NCBI GenBank assembly: GCA_945863035.1
Contig: CAMAZH010000008.1
Location: forward strand, 1-62,978
Source: Chitinophaga pinensis
GTDB taxonomy: Bacteria; Bacteroidota; Bacteroidia; Bacteroidales; GCA-2748055
Direction: 5' to 3'
DNA length: 62,978 nt
Made by a program: the position numbers and the translations under genes. The notes beneath the pieces are model-generated. The model saw only the letters and a list, made by a program, of their open reading frames with translations, was not told the origin of the DNA and searched no databases. Positions 43,790-52,331 of the stretch are shown here, one piece after another. Position 1 is the first letter of the stretch. Each line of letters opens with the position of its first letter.

Positions 43790-46198
43790 TTATTCGTACC
43801 GCAACGATTCGACCGGGTTTGAGTTGGCTGCTTTAATGGTTTGGAAATTAACCACAAAAAGAGATAAGATTGTTGTAATACCTGTTGAAAGGATAAATGG
43901 CCATAATGGGATTTCTGTGCGGTAAGAGAATTTCTCGAGCCAGAAATGCATAAGGAAATAGCTTACCGGCCAGGCAAGCACACCCGCCAGGCAAATCATT
44001 TTTAAATATTCAAGCGAGAGCCTTAGGCTAATTGCAAATGCCGAAGCACCCATTACTTTTCTTATGCCTATTTCCTTGGTCCTCTGCTCAGCAGTAAACG
44101 AGGCAAGCCCCAGAAGTCCTATCGATGCAATGAAGATGGCGAAAAGCGTGAGGTAGATTAGAATCCGGCCAATTCGTTTTTCCGAATAGTAGAAATTTTC
44201 AAAGAAATCGTTGAGAAAGTCATAGTCAAAGGGATGATCGGGGTTTAGCCAGCTCCAGGTCTGACCGATTTTCTTTAGGGTTTCTGCCTGCAGTTCGGGG
44301 TTCATCCTGATAAGAAGCAATTGGGGAGAGGTGTCGAGCAGGTGGATCATTATTGGATCAACTGTCTCATGGAGTGACTGAAAATGAAAATCCGCGATAA
44401 CACCAATCACGACGTATTCGCGCCGCATGTTATAATCATCAGGGTAACTGGGCTTGATTTTTTTTCCGATGGGGTCACTCCAGCCTAATTTGTTTTTAAG
44501 GGTTTCATTTATCAGCACAGCATTGGTGTCGCTTGAAAAATCCTTCCGGAAACCTCTTCCCTCGTTAATTTTCATTCGCATGGTGTTTTCCGTGAAATCC
44601 TCATCTGCGTGAAAACTGAAAATCAGCCAAGGATCTTTTTCGTCAATTCCTTCCGGCGTAAACGAACTGCCTGTTAACCCTCTTCCGGGATAGGTTGTTG
44701 AAAGGCTTGCGCTCTCCACTCCCTCGAGCTTTAAAATTTCCTCCTTGAGAACCGAAGCATTGTCCCGCAGATCGTCATTTCGAAGCTCAACCGACACTAC
44801 AGCCTCTTTGTCGAATCCAAGCTCTTTGGTCCTCAGGTAATCCAACTGAAGGTAAATAATAATGGTGCATATGATTAAACCGGTTGATATGGCAAACTGT
44901 ATGAAAACCAAGATATTCCTGAGTTTCAGGTTTCCTGTTCTCCCAAGTTTCATGCGGTTTTGAAGAACTTTTACAGGCTGAAACGATGAAAGGTAAAAGG
45001 CGGGATAACTGCCTGCAAGAAAACCGGTTAGCAAGGCGATCGACAGAAACAACAATATGTTCCAGTTAGAAAGATAGTTTATGCCCATTTCCTTGCCTGT
45101 GATTTCATTAAACAGGGGAAGTGAAAGTTCGATTACCGCCAGGGAAAGAATAAACGAAATTAGACTTATCAATACCGACTCGCTTATGAATTGTCCGATC
45201 AGCATTGACTTCTGGGATCCAAGAATTTTGCGGATACCCACTTCTTTGGCGCGACTAGCCGATCTGGCCGTTGAGAGGTTCATGAAGTTGATCGAAGCGA
45301 TCAATATGATACCCGTTACGATAGCCAACAGGACGAAAATATAGGCTAAATCGCCATTTTCTTTGATCTCGCCCAAAAAATCGGATTGCAAATGGATGTC
45401 GGTTATTCGCTGAGGGTAAATCCTGAGGTCAACGTTAACGCCTCTTTCGTTGTTTAAAATATTGTGAAGCAGAATTGTATCAAGTTTAGATTGGAATTCC
45501 TGCATATCTGCAATTTCATTCAATCTCACATAGGTATAAGAATTCAAGGTTTCCCAGTTCTCCATGAGTTTCTCGCCTTGATCCCAAATTTTGCTTTCCA
45601 TTGAGATTAGAAAGTTAAAGCTTATGTGTGATTCGGGCGGCAGATCTTTGAAAATTCCCGTTACCACATAATCCCGCTGTTCGTTAATCTTTATGAGCTC
45701 ACCGGTAGGGTCTTTTAATCCATAGTATTTTCGCGCAAAACTCTCCGATAAAATTATGGAATAGGGCAGTGCCAGCGACGAAACTTTATCTCCATATATC
45801 AGAGGGAAATTGAATATTTTAAGAAAAGAGGTGTCGGCATATAAAAAATCCCGTTCATAAAGCTTGTTTTCACCAATCTTCATCAGAAAGCTGGAAGATT
45901 CAATATCGAAAACGGTGGCGATCTCAACCTCAGGTACGTCTTTTATAAGTTTCCCTGCCAGCGCTTTGGGTGTAACGGCTGCCTGAAGATTATCCTCACC
46001 CATGGTCCCTTTGATTACGAGTCGGTAAATGCGGTCTGAACCGGAATGGAATTTATCGAAACTCAATTCGTCAAAGACATAGAAAAGGATAAGGAAACTG
46101 ACCGAAAGCCCAATAGTCAGCCCCAATATATTGATTAGCGAAAAACCTTTTTGCCGTATGATGCTCCGAAAAGCTGTAACAATGTAATTTCTGATCAT
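43790..46198 (-). CDS. FtsX/MacB-type ABC transporter permease
   Basis: This 802-aa protein has two FtsX permease halves. The N-terminal helix SLINILGLTIGLSVSFLILFYVF is followed by a MacB-like periplasmic domain (YRLVIKGTMGEDN; YVVTGIFKDLPPESHISF), three helices (AYIFVLLAIVTGIILIASINFMNLSTARSASRAKEVGIRKILG-type coupling region), a second periplasmic domain, and a final set (RILIYLTLFAIFIASIGLLGLASF; TKEIGIRKVMGAS). Bacteroidota carry many such genes; they act as mechanotransmission exporters with a separate ATPase, which is not in this window. A candidate sigma-54 control region lies upstream. Confidence 0.93.
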   Translation of the reverse strand: MIRNYIVTAFRSIIRQKGFSLINILGLTIGLSVSFLILFYVFDELSFDKFHSGSDRIYRLVIKGTMGEDNLQAAVTPKALAGKLIKDVPEVEIATVFDIESSSFLMKIGENKLYERDFLYADTSFLKIFNFPLIYGDKVSSLALPYSIILSESFARKYYGLKDPTGELIKINEQRDYVVTGIFKDLPPESHISFNFLISMESKIWDQGEKLMENWETLNSYTYVRLNEIADMQEFQSKLDTILLHNILNNERGVNVDLRIYPQRITDIHLQSDFLGEIKENGDLAYIFVLLAIVTGIILIASINFMNLSTARSASRAKEVGIRKILGSQKSMLIGQFISESVLISLISFILSLAVIELSLPLFNEITGKEMGINYLSNWNILLFLSIALLTGFLAGSYPAFYLSSFQPVKVLQNRMKLGRTGNLKLRNILVFIQFAISTGLIICTIIIYLQLDYLRTKELGFDKEAVVSVELRNDDLRDNASVLKEEILKLEGVESASLSTTYPGRGLTGSSFTPEGIDEKDPWLIFSFHADEDFTENTMRMKINEGRGFRKDFSSDTNAVLINETLKNKLGWSDPIGKKIKPSYPDDYNMRREYVVIGVIADFHFQSLHETVDPIMIHLLDTSPQLLLIRMNPELQAETLKKIGQTWSWLNPDHPFDYDFLNDFFENFYYSEKRIGRILIYLTLFAIFIASIGLLGLASFTAEQRTKEIGIRKVMGASAFAISLRLSLEYLKMICLAGVLAWPVSYFLMHFWLEKFSYRTEIPLWPFILSTGITTILSLFVVNFQTIKAANSNPVESLRYE

Positions 46199-46292
46199 TA
46201 CTAGGATTTTGGGTTTTTAGCCTTCTGATTTAGTTCAGAGACCCGAAACAATAAAAATTAAACGGCTCTGATTTCTTGCGGGAGACACAAAA

Positions 46293-46313
46293 CTGTGCCC
46301 ACTAATTATGCCA
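46293..46313 (-). promoter_or_regulatory. Possible sigma-54-type promoter of the FtsX permease gene
   Basis: The minus strand reads TGGCATAATTAGTGGGCACA. TGGCAT fits the -24 element, but the -12 element (TTGC) is imperfect. It lies about 95-115 nt before the permease ATG. Upstream, CGGACAA occurs twice exactly 20 bp apart (46379-46385, 46399-46405), a spacing suited to an enhancer-binding dimer. Confidence 0.35.
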
Positions 46314-46378
46314 TTATAACTAAGTTTCACAAATATAGGGTGATAGTAAATAATTTCACGCCGGTGCAGTCTGTTTTA

Positions 46379-46405
46379 TTGTCCGCTTCTGTTGTTTTTT
46401 GTCCG
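46379..46405 (-). promoter_or_regulatory. Tandem CGGACAA sites, possible activator binding site
   Basis: TTGTCCG occurs at 46379-46385 and 46399-46405 (CGGACAA on the minus strand), two helical turns apart and about 65-110 bp upstream of the candidate sigma-54 promoter. Direct repeats at this distance fit an upstream activating sequence for a bacterial enhancer-binding protein. The rest of the 46199-46497 spacer has no gene. Confidence 0.4.
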
Positions 46406-46497
46406 GAAACGTACAGTTGTGCCCCCAAATCCTGTTCATTTCGGATTCTCTTTTCAGAAGGAAACTGAATGGTGGTTGCGAATGGGCAATGTTAAAA

Positions 46498-47862
46498 TTA
46501 AGGAATAGGTTCAGTTATGGAGAGCCATTTTTGGATGTATTTGTTCACATCAAACTTTCGTTTACAGCCATTGTAATTCATGTATCTTATTTTTCCATAC
46601 ACCTGGCGTTCGGTCCAGGCCCGATCGTGCACCCCTCCGATCGACCAGGCGCAGCCCACATAACCGTTGGGGTCGCGCCCGTCGAGCTGGTATCTGTCGT
46701 TGAGGCGGATTGAGAAATCCAGAGCTTCTTCAGGGGATTGCGTCCATTCGAGAATTTTTTTAGCCCAATACATCCTCATATAGCCGTGCATTTTCCCTGA
46801 CCTCACCATTTCCAACTGGGCGGCATTCCAGAGCGGGTCGTGAGTTCGTGCGTTTTCAAATTCATCAAAACCATAAAGGTATTCCCGTTCATCTTTTCGG
46901 TGCTCGTCGAGGGTCTTCCGGGCCCATTGCGGAAATCCCCCGAAACAATCATACTGATGGTTATAAAAGCAATAGTTATCGGATAGTTCCCTTCTTACAA
47001 TCAATTCCTCGAGAAAACTATCGGTGTTGGGATTCCCGGGGATATTCTTAATGATTTCCAGTGCTGCCCGTTGGGCGGAAATATGCCCGAAATGCAGGTA
47101 GGGCGATAGGTGTGAGGTTGCATCCTCGTTGGGATCGTTTCTTTTTTCATTATACCTGTCAAGCTTCTGTTCCAAAAAAGTTTTTAATGCGATTTTTGCG
47201 GCAGCTGCTCCCGGCTTAAGCCACTCAACCGGCGGTACTGTTAGGTCGGGCAAGGGGAACTGAAGAGCTGATACCCAATCGTTTTCCGGTAATGGGAAAG
47301 GGGCTGGATTTTTCTGAACTGCAAGCAATGGAAATTCATCCAGGAAATCGTGCAGTTGCCTTTTGATTTTCGGGCGGAGGGTATATGCGCCAAACTCACA
47401 TTTCTGACTGGCAATGCGACATGGGATAATATTATGGGCATCGATTTCGTAAACCGAGGCGGTTGTTCTTTTAAGCAGTTCGTCTTTCCACAGACGTTTT
47501 ATCCGAAGCGGATCGAAATCGGTAACTACATGGCAGATGTTGTGTTTATCAATGATGTCAGCCAAAACTTCCGGGGGTGAGCCCTTTAAGAGATAGAATG
47601 GAATGTTCTTTAACCTCAGATTTGACTCAACCTCCTTCAGTCCACGGAGCATAAAGTCATAATGACGAAGTGTTGCCCCGGGGAAATTTGCGGCAAGGCA
47701 AAAGACTACCGCCAGAGGCTGCCGGAGTTCAACAGAGAGATTCTGCGCAAAATGCATTGCCCAGTTATCATCGGCACGTTGCTCCCTACTCATCCAGTAC
47801 ACTACAGGACCAACTTTTCCGTCTCCTTTTTTTAGAACATGCACTCTTTCGGTTTTTACCAT
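46498..47862 (-). CDS. phr: Class II deoxyribodipyrimidine photo-lyase
   Basis: The protein is 454 aa from the ATG at 47862 (MVKTERVHVLKKG); an upstream in-frame start at 47931 would run into the divergent yitT leader. The antenna domain begins VVYWMSREQRADDNWAMHFAQN. The FAD domain has the class II signatures SHLSPYLHFGHISAQRAA, ELSDNYCFYNHQYDCF, GYMRMYWAKKILEWTQ and LNDRYQLDGRDPNGYVGCAWSIGG. It repairs UV-induced cyclobutane pyrimidine dimers using light. The length is normal for class II. It is divergent from yitT with a 71-nt gap. Confidence 0.96.
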   Translation of the reverse strand: MVKTERVHVLKKGDGKVGPVVYWMSREQRADDNWAMHFAQNLSVELRQPLAVVFCLAANFPGATLRHYDFMLRGLKEVESNLRLKNIPFYLLKGSPPEVLADIIDKHNICHVVTDFDPLRIKRLWKDELLKRTTASVYEIDAHNIIPCRIASQKCEFGAYTLRPKIKRQLHDFLDEFPLLAVQKNPAPFPLPENDWVSALQFPLPDLTVPPVEWLKPGAAAAKIALKTFLEQKLDRYNEKRNDPNEDATSHLSPYLHFGHISAQRAALEIIKNIPGNPNTDSFLEELIVRRELSDNYCFYNHQYDCFGGFPQWARKTLDEHRKDEREYLYGFDEFENARTHDPLWNAAQLEMVRSGKMHGYMRMYWAKKILEWTQSPEEALDFSIRLNDRYQLDGRDPNGYVGCAWSIGGVHDRAWTERQVYGKIRYMNYNGCKRKFDVNKYIQKWLSITEPIP

Positions 47863-47870
47863 TGAAAAGA

Positions 47871-47902
47871 TTGTAATAATTGTTTGGAATCCTTTACTTT
47901 TG
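47871..47902 (+). promoter_or_regulatory. Bacteroidota-type promoter upstream of the YitT gene
   Basis: TACTTTTG (47895-47902) fits the -7 consensus TAnnTTTG exactly, and TTG at 47871-47873 is 21 nt upstream, close to the expected -33 position. The implied transcript would have a leader of about 25 nt before the ATG at 47934. Confidence 0.45.
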
Positions 47903-47933
47903 CGCCTCAGAAACAACTTACAAAAATACAATT

Positions 47934-48845
47934 ATGGCGTTCATTACAAAGGAAAAACTATTTTCCGGCCAATGGTTTAAGAATTACCTGCTGATTATAA
48001 TCGGTTCTTTCATTATGGCTGCAGGTTATGTTTTTTTTATCTCCCCCTATAAGATTGTTCCCGGAGGAATTTTCGGGATCAGCATCGTGATCCATTACCT
48101 TACGGTTGGGGTCTTCTCCTGGGCTCCCGATGGGCTTCCCATAGGTATTATGGGTCTTTTGATGAATATCCCTTTGACAATCCTGGGGATAAAAATCCTT
48201 GGGCCGAAATTCGGTGTCAAAACTGTTGTCGGAATGATTCTAGTCTCTGGGTTTATCGATCTTCAGACTTATTTCTGGGGAGATAAACCGCTTGTCGAAA
48301 ACGACCCCCTGCTTGCTACCATTTTCGGTGGAGTACTGGTGGGTTTTGGTCTCGGGCTTATTTTTAAATCCAAGGCAACTTCAGGGGGGTCTGATATCAT
48401 TGCGATGATTATTGCCAAATATACCCGGCAATCTCTTGGACAGCTTTTGATCTATGTGGATTCCGTTATCGTAATCGTGGGGCTTATTGCTTTTGGCGAT
48501 TGGAAAATCCCCCTTTACAGCTGGATTGTAATTTTTATTACGGGAAAGGTTATTGATGCCACCATGCAAGGGGTGAATTACAACAAGGCCTTATTTATTA
48601 TTTCCGATAAATACGAGGAAATCCGATTGAAAATCATCACCGATATGAGCAGGGGAGCCACAGCAATTCCCGTAAAAGGCATGTATGAAGGTCAAGAGCG
48701 CAATATGATTTTCGTAAACCTCAACCGTAGAGAGATGGCAATTCTACAGCAGTTTATTTGGGAGGTAGACAAAGAAGCATTCCTTACGGTGTTTGATGCT
48801 TATGACGTATTCGGGGAGGGATTCAAACCTTTGAGTGAGGGCTAG
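47934..48845 (+). CDS. YitT family membrane protein
   Basis: The protein is 303 aa from the ATG at 47934; a longer frame from 47880 has no support. Five or so helices come first (YLLIIIGSFIMAAGYVFFISPYKIVPGG, GILMN-type loops, ATIFGGVLVGFGLGLIFKSKATSGGSDIIAMI), then the C-terminal DUF2179 domain (KALFIISDKYEEIRLKIITDMSRGATAIPVKGMYEG, REMAILQQFIWEVDKEAFLTVFDAYDVFGEGF). YitT proteins are widespread and of unknown transport or signalling role. Confidence 0.93.
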   Translation: MAFITKEKLFSGQWFKNYLLIIIGSFIMAAGYVFFISPYKIVPGGIFGISIVIHYLTVGVFSWAPDGLPIGIMGLLMNIPLTILGIKILGPKFGVKTVVGMILVSGFIDLQTYFWGDKPLVENDPLLATIFGGVLVGFGLGLIFKSKATSGGSDIIAMIIAKYTRQSLGQLLIYVDSVIVIVGLIAFGDWKIPLYSWIVIFITGKVIDATMQGVNYNKALFIISDKYEEIRLKIITDMSRGATAIPVKGMYEGQERNMIFVNLNRREMAILQQFIWEVDKEAFLTVFDAYDVFGEGFKPLSEG

Positions 48846-48885
48846 GTAGTTATCTTTGCTTCACATAATAGGGAAGAGTGCTGGT

Positions 48886-49479
48886 TTAGGAGATGTTTTT
48901 TACTAAAACAATGCTTCTGCCAATATCCATAAAAGCATTAATAAGATGGATCTCCCGATAGTTCTTTAGATCATCGGTTCTTATCTCCTTTTCTGTAAGT
49001 ATATTCTCTGAGAGGTATTTATATCGTTTTGTCCCCTTTAAAAGAGCTGTGGTTGGGGTGTGGAATTGTTTGCCATCCCAAAAAGCAAGGTTGCAATAGG
49101 AACTGTCGGTAAAAAAACCGTTTTTCACGATCAGCACATCATCCTTATCCTCTTTGCGTGAAAAGATGCTTTGAATAGTGCTGCGGTCAAGGTATTTGTG
49201 ATTGTAATCAATTTCGTTGTCAGTAACAATCTTCAAGGTTTTCACCGGACGTAATATGTAAGGCTCAAACTCAATGGATTCGATCGATGCGCCATAGATT
49301 AGCCTGCATTTCACTTCGCCTGTGCTAAATTCTTCAGGAACTATCACCCGGTTCCCAAGATCGATTTTTTCGGTTTGGCCAAACAGTTTAAGCCGGGAGG
49401 CATTGAACCGATAATTATGCCAGAAAATATTTTCGGCTTTTCCGTCAAGGATCCTTATGGTTTCAATTAACCGGCACAT
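48886..49479 (-). CDS. pabC: Aminotransferase class IV (4-amino-4-deoxychorismate lyase)
   Basis: The 197-aa protein is shorter than most class IV enzymes but has the PLP Lys in NHKYLDRSTIQ, preceded by a phosphate-contacting Arg region. DVLIVKNGFFTDSSYCNLAFW and PTTALLKGTKRYKYLSENI complete the fold. With PabB directly upstream, it most likely cleaves aminodeoxychorismate to p-aminobenzoate and pyruvate for folate. The start overlaps the pabB 3' end by 17 nt, so translation is probably coupled. Confidence 0.9.
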   Translation of the reverse strand: MCRLIETIRILDGKAENIFWHNYRFNASRLKLFGQTEKIDLGNRVIVPEEFSTGEVKCRLIYGASIESIEFEPYILRPVKTLKIVTDNEIDYNHKYLDRSTIQSIFSRKEDKDDVLIVKNGFFTDSSYCNLAFWDGKQFHTPTTALLKGTKRYKYLSENILTEKEIRTDDLKNYREIHLINAFMDIGRSIVLVKNIS

Positions 49480-50440
49480 ATATCTTATCGATTAGTTCCT
49501 GATATTCCTCCAAAGGGTTGCTTTTTGCGGTGATTCCGCCTCCGCTCTTATACACCAGTTTTCCAGCCTGATTCTCAATAAACCGGATCATCACTCCACT
49601 GTTAAGGCTTGCCCCGTTGAAGATGCCGAAAACACCGGTGTAGAAGCCCCGCTCATGATTTTCGGCTTGGCTAATAATATTGAGAGTTGATTGTTTTGGT
49701 GCGCCACAGATCGAGCCGGCCGGCAAAAGTTCCAAAATAAGATCGCCAAGCTTATGCCGGTGCGATGGAGGCAAATCCCCCGAGATAACAGAACTCATTT
49801 GTAACAGGCTTTTTCCGGATGTGTTTATTCTTTCGAGATAGCGGTATTTTTCCACCCGTACGTTAGTGGCTACCCTGCTCAGGTCGTTTCTCAGGAGATC
49901 AACAATGGTGGCATGTTCAGCTGTTTCTTTCTCATTTTGCATCAGAAGTTCCTCAGCCCTTTCAACTGAAGCGTCAATAGTACCTTTCATCGGAAACGTG
50001 CTTATTTTTCCCTGACTTATTTTCACAAAGCATTCGGGGGAGAACACCAGAAACTGGTTCCTGAACAATAGTTTATAGGGTGCTGAGGATACGCTGAAAA
50101 TTTCACTTAGGCTCGCGTTTGCTTCAATGGGGGTAGAGCAGGTGAGGTTGGTAAGGTATGAATTGCCTTTTTGTATTTCAGTTTGAATCTGCAGGAAAGA
50201 TTTCAGGTATTCGGCAAACGGAATGGGTTTCTTTTTTAGCCGGATATCAATTGTCACGCCCGGTTCAGTGGAATTGGTTTCCCCCTGAATATCGTAAAGT
50301 ATGCCATGCGCCTGGCATTCTGCGGTTGGAAGCAGAATGGCGGTTTTTAATGGGTAATCAAGAATAAAAAAAAAGGCTTCGCCGTTTTCGGCCAAGGTAT
50401 TCATCCTTTCTTTAAACTCATTCAGGTTTCTGTATTCCAT
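49463..50440 (-). CDS. pabB: Aminodeoxychorismate synthase component I
   Basis: The 325-aa chorismate-binding enzyme is the short form without the N-terminal TrpE-type domain. Signatures: QTEIQKGNSYLTNLTCSTPIEA, FSPECFVKISQGKISTFPMKGTIDAS, ATIVDLLRNDLSRVATNV, LPAGSICGAPKQSTLNII and RGFYTGVFGIF, ending in KSGGGITAKSNPLEEYQEL. It aminates chorismate to ADC; the partner glutaminase PabA is not in the window. Together with the overlapping pabC it supplies p-aminobenzoate. Confidence 0.95.
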   Translation of the reverse strand: MEYRNLNEFKERMNTLAENGEAFFFILDYPLKTAILLPTAECQAHGILYDIQGETNSTEPGVTIDIRLKKKPIPFAEYLKSFLQIQTEIQKGNSYLTNLTCSTPIEANASLSEIFSVSSAPYKLLFRNQFLVFSPECFVKISQGKISTFPMKGTIDASVERAEELLMQNEKETAEHATIVDLLRNDLSRVATNVRVEKYRYLERINTSGKSLLQMSSVISGDLPPSHRHKLGDLILELLPAGSICGAPKQSTLNIISQAENHERGFYTGVFGIFNGASLNSGVMIRFIENQAGKLVYKSGGGITAKSNPLEEYQELIDKIYVPVN

Positions 50441-50480
50441 CCGATCCCTGTTGTCAATGATGCCAATCCTGGCATTTCGC

Positions 50481-52289
50481 TTATTTGCTTACTGGCGGGA
50501 GCGCCTGCTGAAGCAGATTCTTGTCGAATTCGCTTATTGTGTTTTCGGCAAGGGCAAGCTCAGATTGAAGTTGCTTTCCGGAGAATACCTTTTCCGAGAA
50601 CAGTTTTTGGTAATAACGAATACCATCCTTAAGGTTTGCAGCGAACTCATTAAAGTACTCAATCTGTTTCGCAGTAAAAGGTTTGGCCGTTTCCTCCATC
50701 TTGTTGCTTAAATACTCGAGGTAAAGGCCTAGCTCTTTAATAAACATATGCGGACGGTCGGTTCTTTTTATAATATTGGCTCGTCCATAGATATGGTCGG
50801 TCATTCGCTGAAGCGAGACAATTTCGTCAAAATATGCAGCATTTGGCCCAGGGCAAACAGCAACTGCTTTTCCTTCCAATTTGGTATCCATCTTGTTGAT
50901 TAACAATACAGAGGTTCCAAGACCGTTGCAAATACAGGATTTGTCGGTTATAGCTTCGAATTGTGCCTTGTAGGCCTCGGGATCCATTTTGATGGAATCG
51001 AGTTCCTTGATTTTTTTCCGCTGGTAGACGCGTGAGGCAAGGCATATAGCTTTGTTTCCATATTCCTTGCTCAGTGATGCGTATTTTTTCACGCAGGCAG
51101 CGCCTGGTTTAGCTAATTCTATGCGTTTTTGTTTCTCAATATCCATGGTGTTGTTCCTTAAACTATTGAAAGGAACGCCAAGAGGAGAGATGTTGCTAAC
51201 GTACAAATCTTTCTCCGTAGCCTTAGAAAGTAATTTGAGGGTATAGTCATCAATATTGCAGATCTCGGGAACCAGCATAAATGGGGTTCCCCATCCAACC
51301 GAGTCAAGATTGTATTCTTTTATGAGAAAATTGTGCTCTTCCGACGTGCCAACACCACCTTGGGCTGTAAGCTTCACATAGGGAACAGTTGAAGGTACGG
51401 TCTTGTTTTTCGCCTTAAGTGCAGCGGAATACATCTCGAAAAGGGTGTCGTTCAGGAACTGTCGGTTATCGCGGAACTCGGCAAGTATAGGTCCTATAAG
51501 GAATCCCTGGGTGGCAAATGCATGCCCGCCGCAGTTTAAGCCCGACTCAATTCTGTATTCCGAAATCCACAGTCCTTTTTTTGCAAGGAATTTCCCCTGG
51601 ATAAGAGCCGAACGATAATCGCTTACTTTTAGGATGATCTTTTTCTTCATTTCCCCTTTTTCATTGGGAAAGAAGTCGTCGAAGGCTTCAAAGTAACTGT
51701 AAAGCCTTGGGTTCATACCTGCCGATAGAACGATTCCCGATTCGAGGCTGCTATTGGCAAATCCCCTGAGAGCGGCGTGGGCATCGTTAAACTCGGTAGG
51801 AAGCAGCTCGTCGCCCTTGTAGTTTTCCTTGTCGAGCTTGGTCATGATATTTACGTCGATGCTGCCGACGCTCAGGTTTTTATTGACCCAGTTACGCATT
51901 TCGGTAAGCTTGTGGCTCTTCATGATTTGGTCAAAACGGCCCTTTATCTCTGCCGAGTCGGGAAGCATGTTGTAGTATTTCTCGAGTTCCTCTCCTTTTT
52001 TAAGCAGAGAGTTCTTAACTTCCTCAAACTTCTGTTTAACAATGGTGTCCATCAGATCAAGGTAGGCTGTGATCCTTTTTGCCCTGAAATCCTCAATTTT
52101 ATCGCTGATTTCCTGGAAGGGCAGGCCGAGTTTAAGGCTGTGAAATTCCCGCATCTTTTCTATCAGCATATCGTCAACCAACGATATAACCGAAGAAATG
52201 CCATATTGAGCCACTTTTATAGGGGTGTCGATGGTATATCCGATCCCCATGACTGGAATATGAAATGAATGATTTTGAATCGTGTTCAT
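50481..52289 (-). CDS. Conserved protein with nitronate-monooxygenase-like (FMN barrel) features
   Basis: The 602-aa protein is not a recognised enzyme. The N-terminus SFHIPVMGIGYTIDTPIKVAQYGISSVISLVDD resembles the start of NMO/enoyl-reductase FMN barrels. Later segments fit their glycine-rich phosphate loops: GLNCGGHAFATQGFLIGPIL, KLTAQGGVGTSEEHNFLIKEYNLDSVGWGTPFMLVPE. Between them sits a long helical insertion (about 60-140) not found in ordinary NMOs. The last third has paired cysteines (KSCICNGLGTS) that could bind metal or be redox active. No signal peptide or membrane helix is present. It is a single gene between pabB (40 nt) and the helicase (42 nt), all on the minus strand. Confidence 0.7.
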   Translation of the reverse strand: MNTIQNHSFHIPVMGIGYTIDTPIKVAQYGISSVISLVDDMLIEKMREFHSLKLGLPFQEISDKIEDFRAKRITAYLDLMDTIVKQKFEEVKNSLLKKGEELEKYYNMLPDSAEIKGRFDQIMKSHKLTEMRNWVNKNLSVGSIDVNIMTKLDKENYKGDELLPTEFNDAHAALRGFANSSLESGIVLSAGMNPRLYSYFEAFDDFFPNEKGEMKKKIILKVSDYRSALIQGKFLAKKGLWISEYRIESGLNCGGHAFATQGFLIGPILAEFRDNRQFLNDTLFEMYSAALKAKNKTVPSTVPYVKLTAQGGVGTSEEHNFLIKEYNLDSVGWGTPFMLVPEICNIDDYTLKLLSKATEKDLYVSNISPLGVPFNSLRNNTMDIEKQKRIELAKPGAACVKKYASLSKEYGNKAICLASRVYQRKKIKELDSIKMDPEAYKAQFEAITDKSCICNGLGTSVLLINKMDTKLEGKAVAVCPGPNAAYFDEIVSLQRMTDHIYGRANIIKRTDRPHMFIKELGLYLEYLSNKMEETAKPFTAKQIEYFNEFAANLKDGIRYYQKLFSEKVFSGKQLQSELALAENTISEFDKNLLQQALPPVSK

Positions 52290-52331
52290 GTTTCAGAAAT
52301 TTAAATTCACTTTAATCCGTGGCACAAGATA

